Part shown: one piece after another, positions 47,050 to 55,856 of the stretch | Layout: each line of letters opens with the position of its first letter | How positions within the stretch are numbered: position 1 is the stretch's first letter | Origin: Pseudomonas atagonensis | GTDB lineage: Bacteria > Pseudomonadota > Gammaproteobacteria > Pseudomonadales > Pseudomonadaceae | DNA length: 64,000 nt | Direction: 5' to 3' | NCBI RefSeq assembly: GCF_011369485.1 | Contig: NZ_VXCA01000012.1 | Span: 227,821 to 291,820, forward strand | Program-made: the position numbers and the translations under genes | The notes under the pieces: generated by a model | The model's input: the letters and a program-made list of their open reading frames with translations, nothing else | What the model was told of the DNA's origin: nothing | Databases searched by the model: none

Positions 47050-48339
47050 ATGAGTCTGCCCCCTGCTACAAAAGTCTTGGTTATTGGCTACGTCTGGCCC
47101 GAGCCTCAATCTTCGGCCGCCAGTGGGCATGTGATGCAAATCCTTGAAACCTTTTTGCAGCAAGGCTGGGACATCACCTTCAGCAGCCCCGCCGGGCCCG
47201 GCGAGCACAAGGCTGACCTCACGGCGCTGGGCATTCGCGAGGTGGCGATCGAGCTGAACAACAGCAGTTTCGACCATTTCGTCGCTGAACTGACGCCGGA
47301 CATCGTCGTGTTCGATCAATTCATGATGGAAGAACAGTTTGGCTGGCGCGTCGAAAAGCACTGTCCGAACGCCTTGCGCGTGCTGGAAACCTCGGATCTG
47401 CAAAGCCTGCGGCATGCTCGCCACCAACGCCTGAAGGATCGGTTGAAGCTGAGCGACGATCAGAACGACTTCAGCGAATTGTTCTCTCCGGCATTGGCAG
47501 AAGAATTCAGTCTGATGGCCGACACTGACCTGGCCAAACGTGAAATCGCCGCGCTGTATCGCTGCGATCTGAACCTGATGATTTCCGAGGTGGAAATCGA
47601 ATTGTTAGTGCAACAGTTCGGCTTGCCTCGGCAGATCCTGCATTGGTGCCCTTTGATGGTGACGCCGCCGACCACGGCACTGCGCACTTTTGCCGAGCGG
47701 GCGAACTTCCTCAGTATCGGTAACTTCCGCCACGCACCGAACTGGGATGCAGTGCTCTGGATGAAAAACGCGGTGTGGCCGCTGATCCGCGCGCAACTGC
47801 CGAATGCCCAACTACACATCTACGGGGCGTACACGCCGCCCAAGGCTTCCGCCCTGCATAACGCCGCGCAGGGGTTTCACATCATGAACTGGGCCGAAGA
47901 TGCCTTGCAGGTGATGTCCGAGGCGCGGATTTGTCTGGCTCCCTTGCGCTTTGGAGCCGGCATCAAAGGCAAACTCATTGACGCGATGTTGTGTGGCACC
48001 CCCAGCGTGACCACGCCTGTGGGAGCTGAGGCCATGCATGGCGAACACCCGTGGCCAGGGGCTGTGGCGACTACAGCTCAGGCGCTTGCCGATGAAGCAG
48101 TGCGGCTTTACACAGATGAGGCTCAGTGGAAGGACGCTCAAGTTCATGGCCATACACTATTGAAACAACGTTACGCACACACCGAACATGGGCCGTCGCT
48201 GATTGAAAAGTTGAAGTACTGTCAGGATAACTTGCTGGCACTGAGAAAGCTCAATTTCACTGGCAGCATGTTGCGCCATCATTCGCACAAGAGCACACAA
48301 TATATGTCGCAGTGGATTGAGGCGAAAAACAGACTGTAA
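47050..48339 (+). CDS. Glycosyltransferase (GT-B, group 1 type)
   Basis: 429 residues, cytoplasmic. An N-terminal sugar-acceptor half (VLVIGYVWPEPQSSAASGH) and a C-terminal nucleotide-sugar half with FLSIGNFRHAPNWDAVLWM, HIYGAYTPP, and the family signature LAPLRFGAGIKGKLIDAMLCGTPSV-type segment, seen as APLRFGAGIKGK and GTPSVTTPVGAEAM. AAGGA lies before the ATG. It is isolated from any polysaccharide cluster, and stands divergent from the toxin-like gene and upstream of the PLC-like pair. Acceptor unknown; modification of surface glycans or a neighbouring protein is possible. Confidence 0.85.
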   Translation: MSLPPATKVLVIGYVWPEPQSSAASGHVMQILETFLQQGWDITFSSPAGPGEHKADLTALGIREVAIELNNSSFDHFVAELTPDIVVFDQFMMEEQFGWRVEKHCPNALRVLETSDLQSLRHARHQRLKDRLKLSDDQNDFSELFSPALAEEFSLMADTDLAKREIAALYRCDLNLMISEVEIELLVQQFGLPRQILHWCPLMVTPPTTALRTFAERANFLSIGNFRHAPNWDAVLWMKNAVWPLIRAQLPNAQLHIYGAYTPPKASALHNAAQGFHIMNWAEDALQVMSEARICLAPLRFGAGIKGKLIDAMLCGTPSVTTPVGAEAMHGEHPWPGAVATTAQALADEAVRLYTDEAQWKDAQVHGHTLLKQRYAHTEHGPSLIEKLKYCQDNLLALRKLNFTGSMLRHHSHKSTQYMSQWIEAKNRL

Positions 48340-48455
48340 TCCTGCATATACATTCCGCATTAATCAGTTGTTTGGAGCGACGCCTCTTAAGCGATATAAA
48401 ACATCCTTCATCGCTGCTCATCAAAGAGCGGCATTCATTCAAAAAAGGATGTTTC

Positions 48456-49307
48456 ATGAGCACCACTTATTCCAATACAAACTGGATGGCTACAACTCCA
48501 TCCATCGATAGTTTATCTCTCAGCGAACTAAGTCTGCCGGGCACCCATAACGCCGGCAGCGACTGGAAGGCGTCCTATGCGCTACTTCCCGGGAAACATT
48601 TTCTGGCTTGCCAGCACGATACATTTTTTGAACAACTCGCCAACGGCGCGAGGGCGCTGGATCTGCGTCTGGCCTGCATGGCCAAGGAAGACGGGATCAA
48701 AAAATTCCGCTTTCGGCACAATAGTTTTCTTTCCTCGAGAAACCTGCACGACCTGCTAACGCATGTTCAGCGTTTTCTCGGACTTTACCCGGACGAGTTC
48801 ATCATTCTGGACTTTCACGAGTTGGCTGACAGCGAAGGCGAGTTTGACTACAAGCGGTTCAATCAGCATGTGATCAACTACCTCGGCCCGCGCATCATTC
48901 CGAAACAAAACGCTCATCTCAGCCTTGCGGAGCTCAAGCGCATCAGCCCTCTTCAACGTGTTCTGGTCGCGGCAACCAGCCACTTTCAGCTCGACGACAA
49001 GTTGTTTTGCAGGAAGATCACCCATCAATGGGATGAAGCGTCGTCAACCAAAGCCAGTAACTTGAGAAACTACATAGAGCGGGTGGTCAGCAACCCACCG
49101 GACAGTTATTTTCCGTGGTCGTTATCCGCTGCGACGTATAGCGTTCCCATCGGCCCGGTCGATCTTCACGAAGAACTGAATATCTGGTTCGATCCGCAAA
49201 ACAGTAATTGGGCCAGTCGATGCAACATCATCAATGTCGACTTCATTGAAGAATCAAACATCGTTTCTTATTGCCGCACGGCCAACCTCGCAAAAGCGCG
49301 CCGATAA
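48456..49307 (+). CDS. PI-PLC X-domain phosphodiesterase-like protein (copy 1)
   Basis: 283 residues of the phosphatidylinositol-specific phospholipase C X-domain fold. LSLPGTHNAGSDW carries the first catalytic His (His31) and FRFRHNSF the second (His88); GARALDLRL and EFIILDFHEL match conserved strands. There is no signal peptide, so if it acts outside the cell it needs a non-Sec route. ATG 48456 has AAAGGA upstream; the frame is open from 48372. It is a paralogue of the next gene. Bacterial members can cleave PI or act as less specific phosphodiesterases. Confidence 0.85.
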   Translation: MSTTYSNTNWMATTPSIDSLSLSELSLPGTHNAGSDWKASYALLPGKHFLACQHDTFFEQLANGARALDLRLACMAKEDGIKKFRFRHNSFLSSRNLHDLLTHVQRFLGLYPDEFIILDFHELADSEGEFDYKRFNQHVINYLGPRIIPKQNAHLSLAELKRISPLQRVLVAATSHFQLDDKLFCRKITHQWDEASSTKASNLRNYIERVVSNPPDSYFPWSLSAATYSVPIGPVDLHEELNIWFDPQNSNWASRCNIINVDFIEESNIVSYCRTANLAKARR

Positions 49308-49463
49308 AAGCCACTAAATAGCTATATTTGTGTGGATGTTTCCCGGGGTTGGAAATGCCGACGGACGTCTCTAGGCTGGTGTTCGAACCGAGGCGGCAGC
49401 GGCCACCTCCGAACATCAGCCTTTGCCCCAAGGACGGGACAAAGTCAAAGACAAGGAAACGTC

Positions 49464-50348
49464 ATGAGCGATAACAGAAACGCAAGCTTCGATAAAAGCA
49501 AATGGATGAGCAACACTCTCGACATCAATCTTTTGAAGCTGACAGAAGTCGTCTGGCCCGGCACTCATAACTGCGGAATGGACAAAAAAGCGCCGAACTA
49601 TGAGGTGTTGGTGGGTAACTGGACGACGTGTCAGAACGACTCGTTTGCCTGGCAACTGGCCCAAGGGGCACGGGCGTTTGATATCCGGCTCGGCTGCACC
49701 GCCGGGCCTGTCACCCCGGTGTTTTACTTTCATCACAACGGACTGCAGTCCCACCGCATCCTTGATGAGCTCATCGACGCGGTGACGGACTTCCTCGATC
49801 AGAATCCCGACGAGTTCATCGTGCTCGATTTCCATGAACTCGCAGACGGCGCCAAGCCGTTTGATTACAGGAGCCTCAACAGCCTGCTGATGCGCAAACT
49901 GGGGTCACGGCTTGTATCGCCCATGGACGCACATTTGACGATCGGTCAATTGAAGGCCGCCAGCACGTCACGCCGCATCGTAATGGCGGCGCCCTCCAAG
50001 CCGGGCCTGGACTTTGATTACTTCTGGACGCGCATTCCACACAAATGGAGCGGTAAAACCTTCAACGATGTCGATGACCTGCGAACCCTGATCAGCACCA
50101 GCCTCAAAGACGCACCGCACGATCGCTTTATCTGGTCATTGTCCGCCACCAACTACTCTTTGCTCGGAGGCCCGCAACACCTTAAGAGTCAAATCAACGA
50201 CTGGTTCAATACCACCCGCGACTGGGTCACGCGGTGCAGCATCATCAGCACCGATTTCTTCGAAGAATCCGAAATTGTCCGCTACTGCTGGAGCGCAACC
50301 AGCATGAAAGCGGTTTACGGCGACGCCTTGTACGAACGCCAGAGGTAA
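49464..50348 (+). CDS. PI-PLC X-domain phosphodiesterase-like protein (copy 2)
   Basis: 294 residues, paralogous to the gene before it: VVWPGTHNCGMDKK (His35), ARAFDIRLGC, FYFHHNGL (His90/91) and EFIVLDFHELADGAKPFDYRSLN, the last almost the same as the sister's EFIILDFHELADS. No signal peptide. ATG 49464 follows AAGGAAAC; the frame is open from 49332. The 156-bp gap between the copies holds no gene. Divergence is large, so the duplication is old or the two were acquired separately. Confidence 0.85.
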   Translation: MSDNRNASFDKSKWMSNTLDINLLKLTEVVWPGTHNCGMDKKAPNYEVLVGNWTTCQNDSFAWQLAQGARAFDIRLGCTAGPVTPVFYFHHNGLQSHRILDELIDAVTDFLDQNPDEFIVLDFHELADGAKPFDYRSLNSLLMRKLGSRLVSPMDAHLTIGQLKAASTSRRIVMAAPSKPGLDFDYFWTRIPHKWSGKTFNDVDDLRTLISTSLKDAPHDRFIWSLSATNYSLLGGPQHLKSQINDWFNTTRDWVTRCSIISTDFFEESEIVRYCWSATSMKAVYGDALYERQR

Positions 50349-50383
50349 CGGCGCTGGCCGAACGCTCCTGCGAAGAGGCATGA

Positions 50384-51322
50384 TTGCCAAGCGATAACAA
50401 AAAAAGCGCCAAGACCATGAGCCGAGCGACCCGCGTCACCGATCCTTCCTATGAGTTGATGGATGACCACAACGGGTTATCCATCATTTACCGCCAGCAC
50501 GGCTTTCCTTGCCCGCTGGTGCGTTGGCATTTTCACAAGGAATACGAACTGCACCTGATCGTGGCAAGTTCGGGCAAGGTGTTTATTGGCGACTATATCG
50601 GCAACTTCTATCCCGAGAGCCTGTTCCTGACCGGGCCGAATCTGCCGCATAACTGGATCAGTCAGGTGGCCGAAGACGAAGTCGTGGAAAAGCGCGACAT
50701 GCTGGTCAACTTCACCGATGAGCTGTTTGAAACCGGGCACCAGGTGTTCGCCGAACTGAAGACCCTCGCCCCGCTGCTGGAGCGCGCGCAGTACGGCATC
50801 GAGTTTCGCTGCAAGCGCACGATTCGCCAGGCCATGACCTTGATGCAACGGATTGCCGACACCAAAGGCATCACCCGGCTCGGGCACTTTTTCATCTTGA
50901 TGGAATTGCTCGCCGCCAGTGACGATTTCCAGTTGCTGTCCGGCGCCACCACACCGCAATTGGCCGATGAGCACAACATCGACCGCACCAACCGCGCCGT
51001 CGACTATATCTTCACCCACTACGCACGTGAGCTGACGCTGGAGGAAGTGGCCGAGCACCTGGGCATGAAACCGACTTACTTCAGCCGCGTATTCAAACAG
51101 GCGACGGGGCGCAATTTCATCGAGTTCGTCAATCGCCTGCGCATCAGCAAATCCTGTGAACTGCTGGCCGATGGCGACAAACCGGTGACTGAAGTGTGTT
51201 TCGAGTCGGGTTTCAACAACATTTCCAACTTCAACCGACGCTTTCAGCAACTCAAAGGCATGACGCCGACGCATTACCGGCGCCTCGCCGTGCAGCGCCT
51301 GACCGAGCAGAACCGCGGCTGA
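50384..51322 (+). CDS. mtlR: AraC-family activator of the mannitol operon, MtlR
   Basis: 312 residues from TTG 50384 (GAGG six bases upstream) or 301 from ATG 50417. The N-terminal half is a cupin-like sugar sensor (LVRWHFHKEYELHLIVASSGKVFIGD) and the C-terminal half has two HTH units (TLEEVAEHLGMKPTYFSRVFKQAT and EVCFESGFNNISNFNRRFQQLKGMTPTHYRR). It directly precedes mtlE on the same strand, the known arrangement in P. fluorescens, where MtlR activates the operon in response to mannitol, sorbitol or arabitol. The downstream region has AraC-style direct repeats. Confidence 0.92.
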   Translation: MPSDNKKSAKTMSRATRVTDPSYELMDDHNGLSIIYRQHGFPCPLVRWHFHKEYELHLIVASSGKVFIGDYIGNFYPESLFLTGPNLPHNWISQVAEDEVVEKRDMLVNFTDELFETGHQVFAELKTLAPLLERAQYGIEFRCKRTIRQAMTLMQRIADTKGITRLGHFFILMELLAASDDFQLLSGATTPQLADEHNIDRTNRAVDYIFTHYARELTLEEVAEHLGMKPTYFSRVFKQATGRNFIEFVNRLRISKSCELLADGDKPVTEVCFESGFNNISNFNRRFQQLKGMTPTHYRRLAVQRLTEQNRG

Positions 51323-51412
51323 AACGCCAGCAGTTCGGGATGAAAACCTGTACGGATTCGACAACGCACCAGCGCTGAAACCCCCTTCCCTGCGTTTCTC
51401 CTCTCAAAGGCC

Positions 51413-51439
51413 AGTGCAAAAAAGTATTGGTTTTAGTGC
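51413..51439 (+). promoter_or_regulatory. Candidate MtlR operator (AGTGC direct repeat)
   Basis: AGTGC occurs at 51413-51417 and 51435-51439, 22 bp apart, so on the same helix face as usual for AraC activators. The downstream half-site is ~10 bp before the -35 hexamer. A third AGTGC at 51480-51484 lies just past the -10. Confidence 0.65.
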
Positions 51440-51449
51440 GACGGATGAT

Positions 51450-51478
51450 TTGTCAGCCCTGCGATTGAAGGCTGTAAT
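51450..51478 (+). promoter_or_regulatory. Sigma-70 type promoter of mtlE
   Basis: TTGTCA at 51450-51455 and TGTAAT at 51473-51478 separated by 17 bp, giving a likely transcript start near 51485 and a leader of ~79 bases. The leader holds AACAATAA (51514-51521), an AANAANAA Hfq/Crc motif that would allow carbon catabolite repression, and CAGAAAAGGAG as ribosome-binding site. Confidence 0.68.
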
Positions 51479-51563
51479 CAGTGCACATTCTTCCTGCATT
51501 CGGAAGACACAAAAACAATAACCGTCCTTCTGCCACCCGCCGGGTGCAGAAAAGGAGTGCACG

Positions 51564-52874
51564 ATGCAACCCACTGCAAAAGCTCTGCTTGCCCTCACCT
51601 GCATGACCCTCAGCAGCGTCAGCCTTGGCGCCCAGACCCTGACCATCGCCACCGTCAACAACAGCGACATGATTCGCATGCAGAAACTCTCGAAAACCTT
51701 CGAGACCGAGCATCCGGACATCAAGCTCAACTGGGTGGTGCTGGAAGAAAACGTCCTGCGCCAACGCCTGACCACCGACATCGCCACACAGGGTGGACAG
51801 TTCGACGTGTTGACCATCGGCATGTACGAAGCGGCACTGTGGGGCGCCAAGGGTTGGCTCGAACCGATGAAGGATCTGCCGGCCAGTTACGCCCTCGACG
51901 ATGTGTTCCCTTCGGTGCGTGAAGGGCTGTCGGTCAAGGGTTCGCTGTATGCCCTGCCGTTCTACGCTGAAAGCTCGATCACTTACTACCGCACCGACCT
52001 GTTCAAGGACGCTGGCCTGACCATGCCCGAGCGTCCGACCTGGGAAGAGATTGCCGGGTTCGCCGAAAAGCTCACCAACAAGGACAAAGAGCAATACGGC
52101 ATCTGCCTGCGCGGCAAGGCCGGTTGGGGCGAGAACATGGCGTTGATCACCACTGTGGCCAATGCCTACGGCGCACGCTGGTTCGATGAGAAATGGCAGC
52201 CGGAATTCAGTGGCCCCGAGTGGAAAAACGCGTTGAATTTCTACGTCGATACCATGAAAAAATCCGGCCCGCCGGGTGCGTCCAGCAACGGTTTCAACGA
52301 AAACCTCGCGTTGTTCAACAGCGGCAAGTGCGCGATCTGGGTCGATGCCAGCGTCGCCGGTTCCTTCGTGACCGACAAGACCCAAAGCAAAGTCGCCGAT
52401 CACGTCGGTTTCACCTACGCCCCGCATCAAGTCACCGACAAGGGCTCGGCATGGCTGTATTCGTGGGCGCTGGCGATTCCGACCAGTTCCAAGGCCAAAG
52501 ATGCGGCGAAACAATTCAGCGCCTGGGCCACGTCCAAAGAATACGGTGAACTGGTGGCTAAGACCGACGGCATCGCCAACGTCCCGCCGGGCACCCGCGC
52601 CTCAACCTACAGCGATGCCTACATGAGCGCCGCGCCGTTTGCCAAAGTCACGCTGGAATCGCTGAAAGCCGCCGATCCAAGCAAACCGACGCTGAAACCG
52701 GTGCCTTACATCGGCATTCAACTGGTGACCATTCCTGAGTTCCAGGGCGTCGGCACCCAGGTCGGCAAACTGTTCTCGGCTGCGCTGATCGGCCAGACCA
52801 CGGTGGATCAGGCGCTGGCGGCGGCCCAGCAAACCACTGAACGCGAGATGAAGCGCGCCGGTTATCCCAAGTAA
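51564..52874 (+). CDS. mtlE: Mannitol/polyol ABC transporter binding protein MtlE
   Basis: Periplasmic receptor of 436 residues, extracellular-binding family 1 (MalE type). The signal peptide MQPTAKALLALTCMTLSSVSLGA is followed by QTLTIATVNNSDMIRMQ; the ligand-binding core shows YALPFYAESSITYYRTD and ERPTWEEIAGFAEKL. It starts the mtlEFGK-DYZ operon after the promoter at 51450. P. fluorescens MtlE supplies mannitol, sorbitol and arabitol uptake. AAGGAG lies before the ATG. Confidence 0.95.
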   Translation: MQPTAKALLALTCMTLSSVSLGAQTLTIATVNNSDMIRMQKLSKTFETEHPDIKLNWVVLEENVLRQRLTTDIATQGGQFDVLTIGMYEAALWGAKGWLEPMKDLPASYALDDVFPSVREGLSVKGSLYALPFYAESSITYYRTDLFKDAGLTMPERPTWEEIAGFAEKLTNKDKEQYGICLRGKAGWGENMALITTVANAYGARWFDEKWQPEFSGPEWKNALNFYVDTMKKSGPPGASSNGFNENLALFNSGKCAIWVDASVAGSFVTDKTQSKVADHVGFTYAPHQVTDKGSAWLYSWALAIPTSSKAKDAAKQFSAWATSKEYGELVAKTDGIANVPPGTRASTYSDAYMSAAPFAKVTLESLKAADPSKPTLKPVPYIGIQLVTIPEFQGVGTQVGKLFSAALIGQTTVDQALAAAQQTTEREMKRAGYPK

Positions 52875-52935
52875 CCCGCATAGCCCGCTCCCACACGGGA
52901 TCTCCATAGGTCTGTATGACTCGGTTCTGATCGCC

Positions 52936-53862
52936 ATGAATACTTCAACTGCCAAAGCCCACCTCGACCTGTCGCAACCTCAACGCAAAAGCCGCGTGGC
53001 CAATCCCGGCTGGTTTCTGGTCAGCCCTTCGGTGGCCCTGTTGCTGCTGTGGATGATCGTGCCGCTGGGCATGACCATTTATTTCTCGATGATTCGTTAC
53101 AACCTGCTTGATCCGGGCGTGAACGAATTCGTCGGGCTGGAAAATTTCACCTACTTCCTCACCGACTCCGGCTTCCTGCCCGGCGCCACCAACACCCTGT
53201 TGCTCGTCGGCAGTGTGCTGCTGATCAGCGTGGTGTTAGGTGTGTTGATCAGTGCGCTGCTGGAGGCCAGTGAGTTTCTGGGGCGGGGCATTGTGCGGGT
53301 GATGCTGATTTCGCCGTTCTTCATCATGCCCACCGTTGGCGCGCTGATCTGGAAGAACCTGATTTTTCACCCGGTGTCCGGAATCCTCGCCTACATCTGG
53401 AAGCTGTTTGGAGCGCAACCGGTGGACTGGCTGGCGCACTACCCGTTGCTGTCGATCATCATCATTGTCTCGTGGCAATGGTTGCCCTTCGCGATCCTGA
53501 TCCTGATGACCGCCATGCAGTCCCTCGACCAGGAACAGAAAGAAGCCGCCCGCCTCGACGGCGCCGGCCCCGTGGCGATCTTCTGGCACCTGACCCTGCC
53601 GCATCTGGCGCGGCCGATTGCCGTGGTTGTAATGATCGAGACGATCTTCCTGCTGTCGGTGTTCGCCGAAATCTTTACCACCACCAACGGCGGCCCCGGC
53701 TACGCCTCGACCAACCTCGCCTACCTGATCTACAACCAGGCGCTGGTGCAGTTCGACGTCGGGATGGCCTCGGCCGGCGGCCTGATTGCCGTGGTCATCG
53801 CCAACATCGCCGCGATCATTCTGGTGCGGATGATCGGCAAAAACCTGACTGACAAAGCCTGA
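52936..53862 (+). CDS. mtlF: Polyol ABC transporter permease MtlF
   Basis: Inner-membrane permease of 308 residues, MalF-like, with about six membrane helices and the EAA loop EQKEAARLDGAGPVAIFWHLTLP that contacts the ATPase. The N-terminus before the first helix is ~30 residues. The 61-bp gap after mtlE holds a fragment resembling a REP tail (GCCCGCTCCCACA). It pairs with MtlG. Confidence 0.94.
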   Translation: MNTSTAKAHLDLSQPQRKSRVANPGWFLVSPSVALLLLWMIVPLGMTIYFSMIRYNLLDPGVNEFVGLENFTYFLTDSGFLPGATNTLLLVGSVLLISVVLGVLISALLEASEFLGRGIVRVMLISPFFIMPTVGALIWKNLIFHPVSGILAYIWKLFGAQPVDWLAHYPLLSIIIIVSWQWLPFAILILMTAMQSLDQEQKEAARLDGAGPVAIFWHLTLPHLARPIAVVVMIETIFLLSVFAEIFTTTNGGPGYASTNLAYLIYNQALVQFDVGMASAGGLIAVVIANIAAIILVRMIGKNLTDKA

Positions 53863-53870
53863 GGCCTGCC

Positions 53871-54701
53871 ATGACTCTTCAACAATCCCGCCGGCTGCAA
53901 AGCCTGCTGCTCGGCACGCTGGCCTGGGCCATCGCGATCATCATTTTCTTCCCGATTTTCTGGATGGTGCTGACCAGTTTCAAGACCGAAATCGACGCCT
54001 TCGCCACGCCGCCGCAGTTCATCTTCACGCCGACGCTGGAGAACTACCTGCACATCAACGAGCGCAGCGACTACTTCAGTTTCGCCTGGAACTCGGTGGT
54101 GATTTCCTTCAGCGCCACCGCCCTGTGCCTGTTGATTGCGGTGCCGGCAGCCTACTCCATGGCGTTCTACGAAACCCAGCGCACCAAAGGCACGCTGCTG
54201 TGGATGCTCTCGACCAAGATGCTGCCGCCGGTGGGCGTGCTGATGCCGATCTACCTGCTCGCCAAGAGTTTCGGCCTGCTCGACACGCGCATCGCGCTGA
54301 TCGTGATCTACACGCTGATCAACCTGCCGATCGTGGTCTGGATGATTTACACCTACTTCAAGGACATTCCCAAAGACATCCTCGAAGCCGCCCGCCTCGA
54401 TGGCGCCACGCTGTGGCAGGAAATGGTTCGCGTGCTGTTGCCCATCGCCAAGGGTGGCCTCGCCTCGACTGTGCTGCTGTCGCTGATCCTGTGCTGGAAC
54501 GAGGCCTTCTGGTCACTGAACCTGACCTCGTCGAAAGCCGCGCCACTGACCGCACTGATCGCCTCGTATTCAAGTCCCGAAGGGTTGTTCTGGGCCAAGT
54601 TGTCGGCGGTCTCGACCTTGGCCTGCGCGCCAATCCTGATCTTCGGCTGGATCAGCCAGAAACAACTGGTGCGCGGCCTATCGTTCGGCGCCGTTAAATA
54701 G
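53871..54701 (+). CDS. mtlG: Polyol ABC transporter permease MtlG
   Basis: Inner-membrane permease of 276 residues, MalG-like, about six membrane helices. The EAA loop is DILEAARLDGATLWQEMVRVLLP, and STKMLPPVGVLMPIYLLAK is typical of the sugar-alcohol branch. It begins 8 bp after mtlF, so is translated from the same message. Confidence 0.94.
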   Translation: MTLQQSRRLQSLLLGTLAWAIAIIIFFPIFWMVLTSFKTEIDAFATPPQFIFTPTLENYLHINERSDYFSFAWNSVVISFSATALCLLIAVPAAYSMAFYETQRTKGTLLWMLSTKMLPPVGVLMPIYLLAKSFGLLDTRIALIVIYTLINLPIVVWMIYTYFKDIPKDILEAARLDGATLWQEMVRVLLPIAKGGLASTVLLSLILCWNEAFWSLNLTSSKAAPLTALIASYSSPEGLFWAKLSAVSTLACAPILIFGWISQKQLVRGLSFGAVK

Positions 54702-54734
54702 CCCTTAAAGAACAAATATAAAAGGAGCGCCACC

Positions 54735-55838
54735 ATGGCCAACCTGAAAATCAAGAATCTGCAAAAAGGCTTCGAAGGTTTTTCCATCATCAAGGGCATC
54801 GACCTTGAGGTGAACGACAAGGAATTCGTGGTCTTCGTCGGCCCGTCGGGCTGCGGTAAATCCACGCTGCTGCGGCTGATCGCCGGCCTGGAAGAAGTCA
54901 GCGGCGGCACCATCGAACTCGATGGCCGCGACATCACCGAAGTCAGCCCGGCCAAGCGCGATCTGGCGATGGTGTTCCAGACCTACGCGCTGTACCCGCA
55001 CATGACGGTGAAAAAAAACATGTCGTTCGCCCTCGATCTGGCCGGCGTGCCGAAAGCCGAGGTCGAGAAGAAAGTCGGCGAAGCGGCGCGCATTCTCGAA
55101 TTGGGGCCGATGCTCGAGCGCAAGCCCAAACAGCTTTCCGGTGGCCAGCGCCAACGCGTCGCGATTGGCCGGGCGATTGTGCGCAACCCGAAAATCTTCC
55201 TGTTCGACGAACCGCTGTCCAACCTCGATGCGGCGTTGCGGGTGCAGATGCGCCTGGAACTGTTGCGCCTGCACAAAGACCTGCAAGCGACGATGATTTA
55301 CGTGACCCACGATCAGGTCGAAGCGATGACCATGGCTGACAAAGTCGTGGTGCTCAACGGCGGCAAGATCGAGCAGGTCGGTTCGCCGCTGGATCTGTAT
55401 CACAACCCGGTCAACCTGTTCGTGGCGGGTTTCCTCGGCACGCCGAAAATGGGTTTCCTCAAAGGCAAGATAGCCCGGGTCGATGGCCACAGCTGCGAAG
55501 TATCGCTGGACGCCGGCACCCGCATCACCCTGCCGTTCAACGCCGGCAACCTGAGCGTCGGCAGCGCCGTGACCCTGGGCATTCGCCCGGAACATCTGGA
55601 ACTGGCACAACCCGGCGACTGCACCCTGCAAGTCACCGCCGACGTCAGCGAGCGGCTGGGCAGCGACACCTTCTGCCACGTCAAAACCGCCGCAGGCGAA
55701 GCGCTGACCATGCGCGTGCGCGGCGATCTGGCCAGCCGCTACGGCGAGCAACTGAGCCTGCACCTGGACGCCACTCACTGCCATTTATTCGATGCCGAAG
55801 GCGTGGCGTTGACCCGTGCGCTGCGCGCTGCCGCCTGA
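54735..55838 (+). CDS. mtlK: Polyol ABC transporter ATPase MtlK
   Basis: Cytoplasmic ATPase of 367 residues, MalK/UgpC type. Walker [10 protein letters not shown] (36-44), Q-loop [12 protein letters not shown], signature [14 protein letters not shown], Walker [13 protein letters not shown], switch His in [14 protein letters not shown]. The C-terminal ~130 residues form the regulatory TOBE/OB region ([22 protein letters not shown]). AAGGAG precedes the ATG. Confidence 0.95.
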   Translation: MANLKIKNLQKGFEGFSIIKGIDLEVNDKEFVVFVGPSGCGKSTLLRLIAGLEEVSGGTIELDGRDITEVSPAKRDLAMVFQTYALYPHMTVKKNMSFALDLAGVPKAEVEKKVGEAARILELGPMLERKPKQLSGGQRQRVAIGRAIVRNPKIFLFDEPLSNLDAALRVQMRLELLRLHKDLQATMIYVTHDQVEAMTMADKVVVLNGGKIEQVGSPLDLYHNPVNLFVAGFLGTPKMGFLKGKIARVDGHSCEVSLDAGTRITLPFNAGNLSVGSAVTLGIRPEHLELAQPGDCTLQVTADVSERLGSDTFCHVKTAAGEALTMRVRGDLASRYGEQLSLHLDATHCHLFDAEGVALTRALRAAA

Positions 55839-55856
55839 CCTTTCGAGACTTGCCCA

